Notes: a model not told the origin generated them from the letters alone. 52,709 nt of DNA from an uncultured Prevotellaceae bacterium (GCA_900318305.1 ONKB01000015.1:1-52709); one strand, 5' to 3'; positions 8,781-18,633 are shown, numbered from the stretch's first letter. Program-made: numbers and translations.

Positions 8781-9953
8781 ATGACAACGACGACAAAACT
8801 GTTTCTCTGTCTGACCCTCATCATGACAACAACAATCGTCTGCCAAGGGATTTCCCCTCAAAGCTTAAAAAAGATAGATGAACTCTGTGGCCGTCTCTTC
8901 CCAGAGAATGAACCGGGAGCAGCTGTGCTGATTATGCAGAAAAACAGAATTGTGTTTGACAAAGGCTATGGCATCGCCGACATCAACAGCAGGAAACCCA
9001 TTGACGGCGACACCTTCTTTAACATTGCATCAGTTTCAAAGCAATTCACAGCAGTGGCAATACTACAATTGGCAGAACAGGGCAAACTGTCCCTGGATGA
9101 CCCAGTCAGCAAGTATTATCCCGAATTCAAGGCCAGTTTCTGGAAAGACATCAGAATAAAACACCTCTTGTCCCACTCCTCAGGCATACCAGATGCGAGA
9201 AAAGGACTAACACGCCAGCAACGCATATACGGAGATGAGCAACTTGCCACAGCCTACATGAAAGACCTGGACTACACCCATTTTGTTCCAGGTACAAATT
9301 ACGAATACATTAACCCCACTTATGTACTACTGGGTGATATCGTCAGCAAAGTAAGCGGCATGCCTTTCACCCAATATATGGAACAATATGTATTCCGTCC
9401 GGCAAAGATGAAATCTACCCTGTATTTTGACAGAAATCACCAAGACAGAATTCCCAACATAGCACATGCCTACGAGTATGGGGATCTCAGCAAAATGGGA
9501 GAAGAACATGATGCCTCAGCAGCATCGAGGGGGTGCAAAAAGGACTGGTATGAATATGACTTCGGTGAAGAGACTTTCTTTGCCACACGCCCCGATGGTG
9601 GCATATACACATCCACCCACCAGTTTGTAAAGTGGGAAAATGCCTTGAGAAATAACAAGGTTATCGGTGAGGCAAGTCTGAGATTGGCACACACCCCTCA
9701 GACAAATATTTCTGAAAGCACTTTTAGTGAATACCAGAGAAGACCGAACACATGGTATGGCTACGGGTGGTTTATTGAACCACAGACAGAGAAAAGCCCT
9801 CTGAAAATATATCACACCGGAGATAACGGCGGATTCAAGATTCTCGCTGCACGATATCCCCAGACAGGGACCCTGGTGCTGATTTTTGCCAACCGTACAG
9901 ACTGGGACAGATATGCCGTGATGGGGGAAATAGAAAAACACCTACAACTATAA
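8781..9953 (+). CDS. Secreted class C beta-lactamase-like serine hydrolase
   Basis: 390 residues with a signal peptide (about 1-24). The penicillin-binding-protein/beta-lactamase fold is shown by SVSKQF (Ser-x-x-Lys nucleophile motif), YIN in YEYINPTYVLLG (the Tyr-x-Asn motif) and HTGDNGG near the C-terminus (the KTG-equivalent HTG). HLLSHSSGIPD is typical of the family. Members include D-amino-peptidases, esterases and beta-lactamases; sequence alone does not choose among them. It is periplasmic or extracellular. It lies 3 bases after folB in the engB operon. Confidence 0.9.
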   Translation: MTTTTKLFLCLTLIMTTTIVCQGISPQSLKKIDELCGRLFPENEPGAAVLIMQKNRIVFDKGYGIADINSRKPIDGDTFFNIASVSKQFTAVAILQLAEQGKLSLDDPVSKYYPEFKASFWKDIRIKHLLSHSSGIPDARKGLTRQQRIYGDEQLATAYMKDLDYTHFVPGTNYEYINPTYVLLGDIVSKVSGMPFTQYMEQYVFRPAKMKSTLYFDRNHQDRIPNIAHAYEYGDLSKMGEEHDASAASRGCKKDWYEYDFGEETFFATRPDGGIYTSTHQFVKWENALRNNKVIGEASLRLAHTPQTNISESTFSEYQRRPNTWYGYGWFIEPQTEKSPLKIYHTGDNGGFKILAARYPQTGTLVLIFANRTDWDRYAVMGEIEKHLQL

Positions 9954-9964
9954 ATCATAAAGCT

Positions 9965-10831
9965 ATGCAGAAATTAATCATTGCAATCATTATCGTGACA
10001 TTCATTCCAGTAAAGTCTTTCTCCTGGGGGAAAATGGGGCATGCCGTTGTTGCTGCCGTTGCTGAACGACATCTGACTCCAGAAGCCAAACAGAAACTGG
10101 ATCTATATCTACATGGCTTAACACTTCACGAGATTGCATCCGATGCAGATAAATACAGGGCAGTATGGACTATTGACCTCGGTTTCAAACCCACTAATCC
10201 GGAAGCAGCACGTGTCGCTTTCCTGAAAACCTTTGATTTTACAACCCCCACCAATATTTCCCCTGTCAGCCACAGTATAACCGTAGATGAAAAATGCAAG
10301 TCATATCCAACTGACAATGATAACGGGAAATATATTAACAACTGTGCCTATTACCTTGAACAATATGCAAAAGAACTAAAAGGGAACCCGGAATCAATTC
10401 CCTCTTACGACCGCTATCGCAAGATAGCCCTGATAGTTCATCTTATAGGTGACATGCATTGTCCACAACACATCGTATACATTCCCAAAGATCCTGTCAA
10501 GGGAGGATTCAACATCAAATATAGGGGAAAAGAGATGAGTTATCATGGTTTTTGGGACACACGGATAGTCGTCACCGACTCCCCAACAGACACACTGGAA
10601 TATGCACGTCTGATAGATACAGCAACTAAGAAAGAGTTCAGAAAAATCTGCAAGGGTAACATCTACAGATGGATTCAGAAGGATGCAGAAGACGCATGGC
10701 CCGCTCACAAATATCAGAGAGGAGACACATTGCCTGATGATATCATTGAGCAATACAAGCCTCTTGTTTATTCCCAATTACGCAACGCTGGCTATCGTCT
10801 TGCCACATACCTGAACAGAATATTCAAATGA
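9965..10831 (+). CDS. Secreted S1/P1-type nuclease
   Basis: 288 residues. The signal peptide would be cut before W21, giving the N-terminal Trp whose amino group binds zinc in this family. H26 (WGKMGH) is another expected ligand. The zinc-cluster motif HLIGDMHCPQH and GFWDT further on match S1/P1 nucleases, which cut single-stranded DNA/RNA and release 3'-phosphates from 3'-nucleotides. Periplasmic or secreted, it fits nucleic-acid or phosphate scavenging together with the histidine phosphatase downstream. It overlaps the next gene by 4 bases. Confidence 0.92.
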   Translation: MQKLIIAIIIVTFIPVKSFSWGKMGHAVVAAVAERHLTPEAKQKLDLYLHGLTLHEIASDADKYRAVWTIDLGFKPTNPEAARVAFLKTFDFTTPTNISPVSHSITVDEKCKSYPTDNDNGKYINNCAYYLEQYAKELKGNPESIPSYDRYRKIALIVHLIGDMHCPQHIVYIPKDPVKGGFNIKYRGKEMSYHGFWDTRIVVTDSPTDTLEYARLIDTATKKEFRKICKGNIYRWIQKDAEDAWPAHKYQRGDTLPDDIIEQYKPLVYSQLRNAGYRLATYLNRIFK

Positions 10832-11541
10832 AAAAGTTCACGTTGATATATCTCTTTCTGTACTTCTGTGCCACAACAAGTGCAGAAAAGACAGAAGTTC
10901 GCTTCATCAGTCAGACTCCAAAAGAAGCATCAGAAGTGCCTCTGCTGTTCGAAAGGCATCAAATAGAATACCACACACTAAGTCATACGAACTGGAAAAA
11001 GAAGTTTCCATATACACCATTGGCCCAATTTGCCATAGCGTATACACCCGATGCCCTGCTCATTGCCTACAAGGCTACAGAAAAAGGATTTATTGTGCAA
11101 TACACAAAAGATCAAGACCCTGTGTTTCTGGATGCGTGTATGGAATTCTTCGTTCAGCCTGAGAACGATTCCATCTACTATAATTTTGAATGCAACTGTC
11201 TGGGATACTTACTCATGCAAGCAGGAACCACCTTGCGGCCACGCCATCAGGCACCCGAGCATATTCTGAACAGCATTAAACGATGGACATCAATAGAGAA
11301 AAAGCAGCCAGCCTATGCAGAGGAAGCAACATCTTGGGAAGTAGCCCTGATTATTCCTTACACCTGTTTCTACAAACATAGCATCAATTCACTTGGGGGA
11401 AAAACCGTAAGGGCAAACGTTTACAAATGTGGCGGCAAGGGACAATATGAGCATTATGTCAGTTGGAGCCCCATCCATACGCCACGACCCAACTTCCATA
11501 CACCGGCATTTTTCGGAAGCATGACTTTCATTGTACCTTAA
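10828..11541 (+). CDS. Secreted CBM9-like carbohydrate-binding protein
   Basis: 237 residues: signal peptide (about 1-18), then one beta-sandwich domain. Features typical of CBM9-type modules in Bacteroidetes are IAYTPDALLIAYKA, FLDACMEFFVQP, YYNFECNCLGYLL and WEVALIIPY, with NVYKCGG and HVSWSP-like endings. No catalytic module is attached, so it probably binds a sugar or glycoconjugate at the cell surface. The start overlaps the nuclease gene (ATGA), so the two are translationally coupled. The specific ligand is unknown. Confidence 0.8.
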   Translation: MKKFTLIYLFLYFCATTSAEKTEVRFISQTPKEASEVPLLFERHQIEYHTLSHTNWKKKFPYTPLAQFAIAYTPDALLIAYKATEKGFIVQYTKDQDPVFLDACMEFFVQPENDSIYYNFECNCLGYLLMQAGTTLRPRHQAPEHILNSIKRWTSIEKKQPAYAEEATSWEVALIIPYTCFYKHSINSLGGKTVRANVYKCGGKGQYEHYVSWSPIHTPRPNFHTPAFFGSMTFIVP

Positions 11542-11584
11542 AGAGACATATACCTGTTAATATTGTCAACAAAAAAAGATTCAC

Positions 11585-12967
11585 ATGAATAACAATCATT
11601 CCAACCACAGCAACTTCACGAGTAAAATCGGTTTGATATTAGCCACGGCTGGCTCAGCTGTAGGATTAGGCAACATTTGGCGGTTCCCCGTGCTGGCAGG
11701 ACAAAACGGTGGCGGAGCATTCCTTCTACTGTATATCATCTGCGTCATCCTTATAGGTTTGCCACTCATGGTGGGAGAATTTGCCATAGGACGCCATGCG
11801 CAAAGCAATACAGCCCACGCTTTCAGTAAACTGACAAGCCATAAGATTTTTAAGAATATCGGCAGGTTTGGCGTATTTACTGGTTGGTTTATCCTCTGCT
11901 ACTACATCGTGGTATCTGCATGGGCATTGGATTATTTCATCGATGCCATTCTAGGTCGCTTCAGCAAACTCGCTGAGGAAGGAGATGCCCAAATATATGC
12001 GACATACTTCAAGGACTTCGTCTCTAACCCTTATCTCCCTGTTGGCTATACCATTCTGTTTATTCTCATCTCCCACTTCATTATCATTCAGGGGGTAAAA
12101 AGAGGTATAGAGAAATTTGCCAAACTCATGATGCCCTTACTGTTTATTGTCATGTTAGTTCTGACAGTATTCTCAATATTCACCGAAGGGGCTCATGAAG
12201 GTCTTTCGTTTCTCTTCAAACCCGATTTCAGCAAAATTACATTCTCTACCATACTGGTAGCCATGGGACAGGCTTTTTTCTCAATGAGCATTGCCATGGG
12301 CTGTCTCTGCACCTTTGCCTCATATTTTAACAAGGAGGCGAATCTCATCCAGACAGCATTCAAGGTTGGCATCATTGACACCGTAGTGGCCATTATGAGC
12401 GGTATCATTATTTTCCCTGCCGTCTTTTCTGCCCATTTTGCCGTTGACTCAGGAGCATCATTGGTGTTTATTGCCCTCCCTAACGTTTTCCAGCAGGTAT
12501 TCTCTCATCTACCCATACTCAGCTACATCGTCTCCATATTGTTCTATTTCTTATTAGTAATAGCAACATTAACTTCAGTCATATCCTTGCATGAGGTACC
12601 TACAGCTTTCCTCGCAGAACACTTCAAGATATCGCGCAAAAAGGCCACATCAATAGTAACCTTTACCGTATGTCTATTCGGAGCGATTTGTTCTCTCTCC
12701 AATGGTCCTCTTAGCGACTATACTCTCTACGGAAAGAATATATTTGATCTATTTGACTTCCTCTCAGGACAGCTATTCCTGCCTCTCGGAGGACTGCTGA
12801 TCGCCATCTTCGTGGGTTGGTCTATGAACAAGACTATTATCCATAACCAATTAACCAATTTCGGAACCATTCCAGGAAGAGGCGCATCAACTATCGTCTT
12901 CCTGCTGAAATACTTCATCCCCGTTATAACATTACTTATCTTCCTCAGTGGCTTGAATATCATATAA
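11585..12967 (+). CDS. Sodium-dependent transporter, NSS (SNF) family
   Basis: 460 residues with about 11 hydrophobic segments. The TM1 signature ATAGSAVGLGNIWRFP and the following GQNGGGAFLLLY are diagnostic of neurotransmitter:sodium symporters such as LeuT and MhsT, which carry amino acids with Na+. It is an inner-membrane protein. The substrate cannot be read from sequence; hydrophobic or aromatic amino acids are common for bacterial members. It lies 43 bases after the CBM9-like gene in the same run. Confidence 0.94.
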   Translation: MNNNHSNHSNFTSKIGLILATAGSAVGLGNIWRFPVLAGQNGGGAFLLLYIICVILIGLPLMVGEFAIGRHAQSNTAHAFSKLTSHKIFKNIGRFGVFTGWFILCYYIVVSAWALDYFIDAILGRFSKLAEEGDAQIYATYFKDFVSNPYLPVGYTILFILISHFIIIQGVKRGIEKFAKLMMPLLFIVMLVLTVFSIFTEGAHEGLSFLFKPDFSKITFSTILVAMGQAFFSMSIAMGCLCTFASYFNKEANLIQTAFKVGIIDTVVAIMSGIIIFPAVFSAHFAVDSGASLVFIALPNVFQQVFSHLPILSYIVSILFYFLLVIATLTSVISLHEVPTAFLAEHFKISRKKATSIVTFTVCLFGAICSLSNGPLSDYTLYGKNIFDLFDFLSGQLFLPLGGLLIAIFVGWSMNKTIIHNQLTNFGTIPGRGASTIVFLLKYFIPVITLLIFLSGLNII

Positions 12968-12980
12968 TAAACATAATGAC

Positions 12981-14339
12981 ATGAAACAAAGAATCATCTT
13001 CACATTATTATGTCTCATCTGGTCATATTCCTTATTAGCACAAGACGGCTACGATGGTCTCAGAGAAGACATCAGAAGAGCCGGCGGTGTTTTTAACCTG
13101 TATAATTTCAACACCCCTCCGCCAGCCAAAGCACCAAGTGGGTATAAACCTTTCTATATCAGCCATTATGGTCGTCATGGCTCAAGAATGAGTTCACATA
13201 GCGAAACGTACGAAACCTTGCTGAAGATGATGACCGAAGCCCATAATACCAAAAACCTAACAATACGAGGAGAAGTGTTTTTTCAGAAATACATTCCTCT
13301 CTATCCAAGGTTGCGTCTCCGTGGCGGCGATCTGACACCAAGAGGACAATATGAGCAAAACACTCTTGCACGAAGAATGTACAATAATTATAAGTGTGTA
13401 TTTAAAGACAAAGACACCAAAGTCATTGCGTCCAGTACCACCGCCCCTCGCGCCATCATGAGCATGTATGCCTTTTTGGACGGAATACGTGGAGTTTGTC
13501 CTTCTATTAGCATTAGTTCTTCCGCGTCTCAGGCCGACGTGATTCCCCTTAATCCCTTTACCACAACCAATCCAGACTGTGGTGCAACCGACGCAGGCTT
13601 CATCAACCCTCATGCCGCATGGCTCGACCAGATGGACACCTTCCGCAGTAAAATGTTCAATCCTGATAAATTCCTGGGCAAGATATTCAAGTCTACCAAG
13701 CACCTTAAAAAATACGGTGACAAATACGATTTAGAGCAGATGTTCTATGAAATCTGCTGCTGCGTCCAGTGCATGTACGACACAAGTCCCATGTGGGATG
13801 TTTTTGATTTTGAGGAGCTCTGCCACTACTGGGAATGGAACAGTCTCAAGTATTATCTCTCCAAAGGTCCTGCTCCCCATTCCAATGGACGACAATGGGC
13901 ATTGGTATGGCCTACGCTGCAAGACATAATTGACAAGGCAGAAACAGCTTTTAAGTCAGACACACCTGTTGTTAATCTTCGCTTCGGACATGACATTACC
14001 ATCATGGCGATGATGACACTTCTGGACATCAAGGGGTGGACCGATGCCGTAAACGACGAAAAAGCCAAATTCTACTGGCAAGAATATAATGTCCCTATGG
14101 CATCCAATCTCCAATTCATCTTCTACAAGAATAAAGCCAATGACATCCTTATTAGGTTCATGCTTAACGAAGTTGAACAGGAACTGCCCATCAAGACAAA
14201 TTATACACCATATTATAAATGGGAAGACTTTAAAAAATTTGCTTTGCAGCGTATATCCGTTGCAAAGCAAATCCTGAAAAATACTACACCTCCACCTAAG
14301 AAGGTAAATGTCAAAGAACGTAAGAGTAGTTTGGGATAA
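12981..14339 (+). CDS. Secreted histidine-type phosphatase (MINPP/phytase-like)
   Basis: 452 residues with a signal peptide ending SLLAQ (about residue 21). The branch 2 histidine phosphatase signature is ISHYGRHGSR (RHGxR catalytic motif), and the C-terminal proton-donor motif HD lies in RFGHDITIM. Length and spacing resemble the multiple inositol polyphosphate phosphatase group found in gut Bacteroidetes, suggesting release of phosphate from inositol phosphates or other phosphomonoesters. It ends the engB operon, and its last codons lie inside the shared terminator, giving the C-terminus KSSLG. Confidence 0.88.
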   Translation: MKQRIIFTLLCLIWSYSLLAQDGYDGLREDIRRAGGVFNLYNFNTPPPAKAPSGYKPFYISHYGRHGSRMSSHSETYETLLKMMTEAHNTKNLTIRGEVFFQKYIPLYPRLRLRGGDLTPRGQYEQNTLARRMYNNYKCVFKDKDTKVIASSTTAPRAIMSMYAFLDGIRGVCPSISISSSASQADVIPLNPFTTTNPDCGATDAGFINPHAAWLDQMDTFRSKMFNPDKFLGKIFKSTKHLKKYGDKYDLEQMFYEICCCVQCMYDTSPMWDVFDFEELCHYWEWNSLKYYLSKGPAPHSNGRQWALVWPTLQDIIDKAETAFKSDTPVVNLRFGHDITIMAMMTLLDIKGWTDAVNDEKAKFYWQEYNVPMASNLQFIFYKNKANDILIRFMLNEVEQELPIKTNYTPYYKWEDFKKFALQRISVAKQILKNTTPPPKKVNVKERKSSLG

Positions 14340-14361
14340 GGCTTATCCTAAACTACTCTTA
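14321..14361. terminator. Bidirectional terminator overlapping two convergent 3' ends
   Basis: The arms TAAGAGTAGTTTGGGATAAG (14321-14340) and 14342-14361 pair over 20 bp with a single G-T. Both stop codons lie inside the hairpin: TAA at 14337-14339 on plus, and TAA reading 14345-14343 on minus. The same arm therefore encodes the C-terminal KSSLG of both proteins. Confidence 0.88.
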
Positions 14362-14627
14362 TTTTTCTTCTTTTCAATCTGGCCTTTCAAGGCATCAACA
14401 CAGGAGTCAATAGCTTCTTCAAAAGTATCACTCGTCTTCTGAGCATGCAAGCCCCCAACCGTAATTGACACTTCTTTGTTCATAGCACTTTGAGGCTTGT
14501 TAATCTTAAACACCACCTGTGCTATTTCAGAATCTGTAAAACGCTCAAGTTTTCCAACCTTCTTCTCAGTATATGCTATCAGTTTTTCTGTAGCATCAAA
14601 ATGTAATGATTGAATTTTGACTTCCAT
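14343..14627 (-). CDS. hpf: Short-form ribosome hibernation promoting factor (HPF/YfiA family)
   Basis: 94 residues, the short form lacking the C-terminal dimerisation domain. The N-terminal VKIQSLHFDATEKLIAYTEK and KVGKLERFTDSEIAQVVFKI match the beta-alpha-beta-beta-beta-alpha HPF fold. A Lys-rich C-terminus is typical. The family binds the 30S decoding region and stabilises inactive ribosomes under stress. It lies 78 bases downstream of clpC on the same strand, both being stress functions. Its last five residues are encoded by the terminator hairpin. Confidence 0.92.
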   Translation of the reverse strand: MEVKIQSLHFDATEKLIAYTEKKVGKLERFTDSEIAQVVFKINKPQSAMNKEVSITVGGLHAQKTSDTFEEAIDSCVDALKGQIEKKKNKSSLG

Positions 14628-14705
14628 GACAATTATGTTTTAGAATTCTTCAAAACAAATATACACAACTTCCAGGTAAACACCAAATAAAAACGAACAA
14701 ATTTT

Positions 14706-17216
14706 TTATTTGAATACCAATTCGTCTTTTCCTGCTTTCTTGGAAATATGTATAACGTGGTCATTAGCAACATTATCCTCCATGATAAGCATACCAAGAC
14801 CATTTTCAATATAAGTCTGAATAGCCCGTCTTAAAGGACGTGCTCCATACTTGCTATCGTAGCCTTTCTCGACAAGAAAATCCAACGCACCAGGAGTAAG
14901 GGTAAAAGAATATCCCATGGCACTCATACGCCCTCTCAGTTTCTCCAACTCTAACTTGGCTATTTTGGCAATGGATTCCTTTGTCAATGGATTGAACAGG
15001 ATAATTTCATCCAACCTATTAATAAACTCAGGAGCAAAATGTTTATTCAGAGACTTCATTATCAAGCTATTGGCAAGTTGTTTATTATCTTCAACAGTAT
15101 TGGTATGAAAACCTATGCTACGTCCGAACTCAGATACTTCGCGCGAGCCACTATTGGATGTAAAGACAATGATGGTGTTTTTGAAATCAACTGTGACACC
15201 AGTTGAATCGGTCAGCCGCCCTTCATCCATCACCTGCAACAAAAGATTGAAAACATCATGGCTGGCTTTTTCTATCTCATCCAACAGAACAATTGAATAT
15301 GGATGGCGACGTACCTGCTCTGTCAGCTGGCCGCCTTCATCATATCCAACATAGCCCGGAGGAGCTCCTACAAGCCTGCTCGTAGAATACTTCTCCATAT
15401 ATTCACTCATGTCAATTCTGATAAGGGCATCTTTGCTGCCAAACATATATTCCGCCAATTTCTCCACCAGATAAGTCTTACCAACTCCCGTCGGGCCCAT
15501 AAACATAAATGTGCCAATGGGTTTGTTGGGATCTCTCAAACCGATTCTGTTGCGCATGATAGCCTTAATTAGTTTCTCAACGGCTTCATCCTGACCCACC
15601 ACAATACCATGCAGCGCTTGGCTCAAACCCTTAATTCTGATACTTTCAGATTTCGCCATTTTCTGGACAGGAACACCACTCATCAAAGAAACAGTTTTCT
15701 CTATATCCTCCACACTAACTATCTTGCGTTGCTGAGAAATCTGATTACCCCATTTTTCCTTTTCTTTCTCAATAACAGCACTTATATTTGTCTCCAAATC
15801 GCGGAGATTTGCCGCAAGCTCAAAATCCTGAGCCTCAACAGCTGCATTCTTTTTGACAGCAAGATCATCAAGTTGTTTCCTATATTGCAATATTACCTCA
15901 GGAACGCCCCCTTCGCCAAGATGTACCCTTGACCCAGCCTCGTCCAAAGCATCTATTGCTTTATCAGGTTGCGAACGTTCAGAGATATAGCGACTGGTGA
16001 GTTTGACACAAGCTTCCAGCGCCTCATCAGTATATATAACAGAATGATGGTCTTCATATTTGTCCTTAATATTCTTGAGAATCTCCAACGTTTCCTCAGG
16101 CGTATTCTCGTTGACCAGTATCTTCTGGAAACGACGTTCTAAAGCCCCGTCTTTCTCTATAGTCTTTCTATACTCTTCAATGGTTGTGGTTCCGATACAC
16201 TGAAGTACGCCTCTGCTTAATGCAGGCTTTAACATATTGGCGGCATCCATACTGCCTTGGGCCGAGCCTGCTCCAACCAGCATGTGTATCTCATCAATAA
16301 ACAGGATTATTTCAGGATGAGATGACAATTCCTTTATGACACCCATGACACGTTCCTCAAACTGACCTCTGAATTTGGTGCCGGCAACCAGAGAGGACAT
16401 GTCCAATGCCACAACACGTTTGTTTATTAAAGCAGATGGCACTTTCATCAAGACAATAGACTCGGCCAAACCTTCTACGATAGCCGTTTTGCCAACACCA
16501 GGCTCACCAATAAGGATTGGATTATTCTTTTTCCTGCGACAGAGTATCTGGGCAATACGCTCAATCTCTTTCTCCCTGCCAACAACCTTATCGAGTTTTT
16601 TCTGTTCAGCATTCTTGGTTATATCGGTACCAAACTTATCCAGCAACGGCGTATCACTTTCCGAATGAGTATTCTTTCCGGAAGAGACCTTCCTTCCCAC
16701 ATGGGGAGAACCAGGAGGCATCCTCTCCTCATCATCTTCATCATCGTTTGTGAAATTCATATCATCACTTATGGGGTCTGTAAAAAGTTTCTTTAACACA
16801 GTCTCATAGTCAATACCATTTTGATTAAGAACCCTACAGGCATGACAGTCTTTATTCTTCAGTATTGCCAATAGCAGATGTTTCGCACCGACTTGCTCTC
16901 CACCATGAGATTCTGCTTCTTCAATGGCTTCACGAAGTGCCCTGCTGGCAGAAACCTCCAGTGGATAATCTGGCGCCTTGTCGGGCTCCACACCTCTGAC
17001 ATCATTTATATTAGCCAAATGTGTCTCCAAGTCATTTACAATCTCATCTACATTTCCACATATATTGCTTATCAGCATTGCAGCAGGATTAAATCCTTCT
17101 TTGAGAATGCCTAACACAAAATGGTCTGCACAGATTCTCGTATTGTGAAAGCGTCTTGCTTCTTCTCTGCCAAGCATGATACTTTGGGAGAAATCTTTAG
17201 AATATTCTTTTGCCAC
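14706..17216 (-). CDS. clpC: ATP-dependent Clp protease ATP-binding subunit ClpC
   Basis: 836 residues. Clp N repeats span about 1-145. AAA-1 has Walker A GEPGVGKT (237-244) and a DEIHMLVGAG Walker B region. A UVR-type coiled segment follows (about 440-485, AAVEAQDFELAANLRD), marking ClpC/ClpA rather than ClpB. AAA-2 has GPTGVGKT and LLDEIEKA, and there is a ClpB D2-type C-terminal domain. It unfolds substrates for ClpP; ClpP is not in this window. The start is GTG (17216), giving MAKEYSKDFSQS; the next internal Met would truncate the N domain. Confidence 0.95.
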   Translation of the reverse strand: MAKEYSKDFSQSIMLGREEARRFHNTRICADHFVLGILKEGFNPAAMLISNICGNVDEIVNDLETHLANINDVRGVEPDKAPDYPLEVSASRALREAIEEAESHGGEQVGAKHLLLAILKNKDCHACRVLNQNGIDYETVLKKLFTDPISDDMNFTNDDEDDEERMPPGSPHVGRKVSSGKNTHSESDTPLLDKFGTDITKNAEQKKLDKVVGREKEIERIAQILCRRKKNNPILIGEPGVGKTAIVEGLAESIVLMKVPSALINKRVVALDMSSLVAGTKFRGQFEERVMGVIKELSSHPEIILFIDEIHMLVGAGSAQGSMDAANMLKPALSRGVLQCIGTTTIEEYRKTIEKDGALERRFQKILVNENTPEETLEILKNIKDKYEDHHSVIYTDEALEACVKLTSRYISERSQPDKAIDALDEAGSRVHLGEGGVPEVILQYRKQLDDLAVKKNAAVEAQDFELAANLRDLETNISAVIEKEKEKWGNQISQQRKIVSVEDIEKTVSLMSGVPVQKMAKSESIRIKGLSQALHGIVVGQDEAVEKLIKAIMRNRIGLRDPNKPIGTFMFMGPTGVGKTYLVEKLAEYMFGSKDALIRIDMSEYMEKYSTSRLVGAPPGYVGYDEGGQLTEQVRRHPYSIVLLDEIEKASHDVFNLLLQVMDEGRLTDSTGVTVDFKNTIIVFTSNSGSREVSEFGRSIGFHTNTVEDNKQLANSLIMKSLNKHFAPEFINRLDEIILFNPLTKESIAKIAKLELEKLRGRMSAMGYSFTLTPGALDFLVEKGYDSKYGARPLRRAIQTYIENGLGMLIMEDNVANDHVIHISKKAGKDELVFK

Positions 17217-17539
17217 GTGTCGTTCAATTAGTATTTCTTGTCAAAATTACAAAAATTGTACCAATATTAAAATTATTGCTTTTACTAAAGTCTTTTTATT
17301 TTACAAGAACATCTCCAGAAGATGAAGCAACACTACTGGCGTGTAATCTTTGAAGTTACTGATAATAGTAACGTAAGTATGATATAATACTTACGGCATG
17401 AGTCTGTTGTTGTCAATGATATCAATGTTTTTCCTTTGAATCAGCCCAGCAGTTGACACGACCATATAACACAAGATCTTGCATTTCATTTCTAGCTAAG
17501 AGGAGCATCATATAAATATGACAGACAGAGGAGAGACTC
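17217..17539. other. clpC-tatC intergenic region with promoter box and hairpin
   Basis: 320 bases without a gene. TAATTTTG on the minus strand (17242-17249) is a likely -7 box for clpC, 25 nt before its GTG. A perfect 9-bp stem, CGTAAGTAT (17372-17380) with ATACTTACG (17387-17395), has a 6-nt loop and no U run on either side, so it is not a standard terminator. Nothing else is recognisable. Confidence 0.5.
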
Positions 17540-18391
17540 TTATTCGGTCATATCTACAGTTATATCTTTAGAAGGCTCCTCATCTTCCGTATCAGAATCA
17601 TTGTCTTCCTCATCGTCGTTTCTTAGACGGTTTTTCTGAGCACGGGAGACAATCAGTATGCTGATTTCATAGAGCATCCAGATAGGAAGTGACACAATGG
17701 ACAAAGTAAATGCATCTCCCGTCGGAGTAATAATGGCAGATGCTATCAGAATAATGACTATGGCATGGCGGCGATAAGCCCTCATGAACTTATCATTTAT
17801 CAAGCCCAGCTTTGCCAATATCCAACAAATCATAGGAAGTTCAAAAACTATGCCCATAACAAGATTCATCATTAACAGGGTGTCCATATAACTCTGAAGC
17901 GTAAGCATATTGGCCACTTCCTCGCTTACCTTGTAATTACCCAGGAAATTAACCGTCATCGGGAATATTGCCAGATAATTGAGCAGTGTACCAATCATGA
18001 ACATAATATATACTCCGCCTACCAACTTGACTGCATATTTACGCTCGTTCTCATATAGGCCTGGTGAGACAAAACAAAATATCTGATACAGGATATATGG
18101 AGAAGAGAGCAGGAAACCAGCATAAAATGCAGTTTTCATATGAATCATGAACTGCTCGGTCAAGCCTATATTCATCAATCCCACCCTATCAGGATGTAAG
18201 CCTAAGAACCTATAGGTAATAAAATCGCTTTCGCACGGAGCCAAAACAATGCTGAATAATAAATCCTTAAAACAGAAAGCAACAACAGAGAGACTCACAG
18301 TTACCAAAGCAATCTTAAACAGGCAACTGCGCAGAACATCCAAATGATCCCAGAATGTTCCTACATTCTGGTTATCAACAGGGTCTCCCAT
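17540..18391 (-). CDS. tatC: Sec-independent protein translocase TatC
   Basis: 283 residues with six hydrophobic segments, beginning FWDHLDVLRSCLFK (the conserved N-terminal region that helps recognise the twin-arginine signal). Further conserved parts are LSSPYILYQIFCFVSPGLYENE and FELPMICWILAKLG. It is the receptor of the Tat system in the inner membrane. The C-terminal tail (about 240-283) is unusually acidic, with runs of Asp/Glu, and probably cytoplasmic. It is encoded 15 bases after tatA. A likely Tat substrate is encoded at 47128-48486. Confidence 0.95.
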   Translation of the reverse strand: MGDPVDNQNVGTFWDHLDVLRSCLFKIALVTVSLSVVAFCFKDLLFSIVLAPCESDFITYRFLGLHPDRVGLMNIGLTEQFMIHMKTAFYAGFLLSSPYILYQIFCFVSPGLYENERKYAVKLVGGVYIMFMIGTLLNYLAIFPMTVNFLGNYKVSEEVANMLTLQSYMDTLLMMNLVMGIVFELPMICWILAKLGLINDKFMRAYRRHAIVIILIASAIITPTGDAFTLSIVSLPIWMLYEISILIVSRAQKNRLRNDDEEDNDSDTEDEEPSKDITVDMTE

Positions 18392-18406
18392 ATTCTCGTA
18401 AAGAGA

Positions 18407-18598
18407 TTATTTAGTTTGAGTCGGTGTATTCTCGCTCTTATTATCATCCTCAAGCTCGTCCTTCCCACTAACACCATCACGGAAACTGCGAACACCTTTA
18501 CCCAAGCCTTTCATCAACTCAGGAATTTTCTTTCCACCAAAAAGCAATAACACAATAAGTGCGATAATTATAATCTCTTGACCATGCAATCCAAACAT
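18407..18598 (-). CDS. tatA: Sec-independent protein translocase TatA
   Basis: 63 residues from the ATG at 18598; a TTG three codons upstream is less likely. One N-terminal membrane helix ([21 protein letters not shown]) is followed by the hinge [16 protein letters not shown], then an amphipathic helix and a charged tail. This is the pore-forming TatA/E type. No separate tatB is visible, as in other minimal TatAC systems. It forms an operon with tatC. Confidence 0.93.
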   Translation of the reverse strand: MFGLHGQEIIIIALIVLLLFGGKKIPELMKGLGKGVRSFRDGVSGKDELEDDNKSENTPTQTK

Positions 18599-18625
18599 AT
18601 GAAACAATATTTGCGTTTAACGGAA

Positions 18626-18633
18626 CAAAATTA
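18626..18633 (-). promoter_or_regulatory. -7 box (TAATTTTG) for tatA-tatC
   Basis: CAAAATTA on plus reads TAATTTTG on minus, 27 nt upstream of the tatA ATG. A CAAA (18658-18661) lies 24 nt further, slightly beyond the usual 19-21 nt spacing. Confidence 0.5.

Noticed and set aside
17372-17395. tatC/clpC intergenic hairpin as a terminator
   Set aside because: The stem has no U run on either strand and lies about 150 bases from either gene, so I list it only as an unexplained hairpin.
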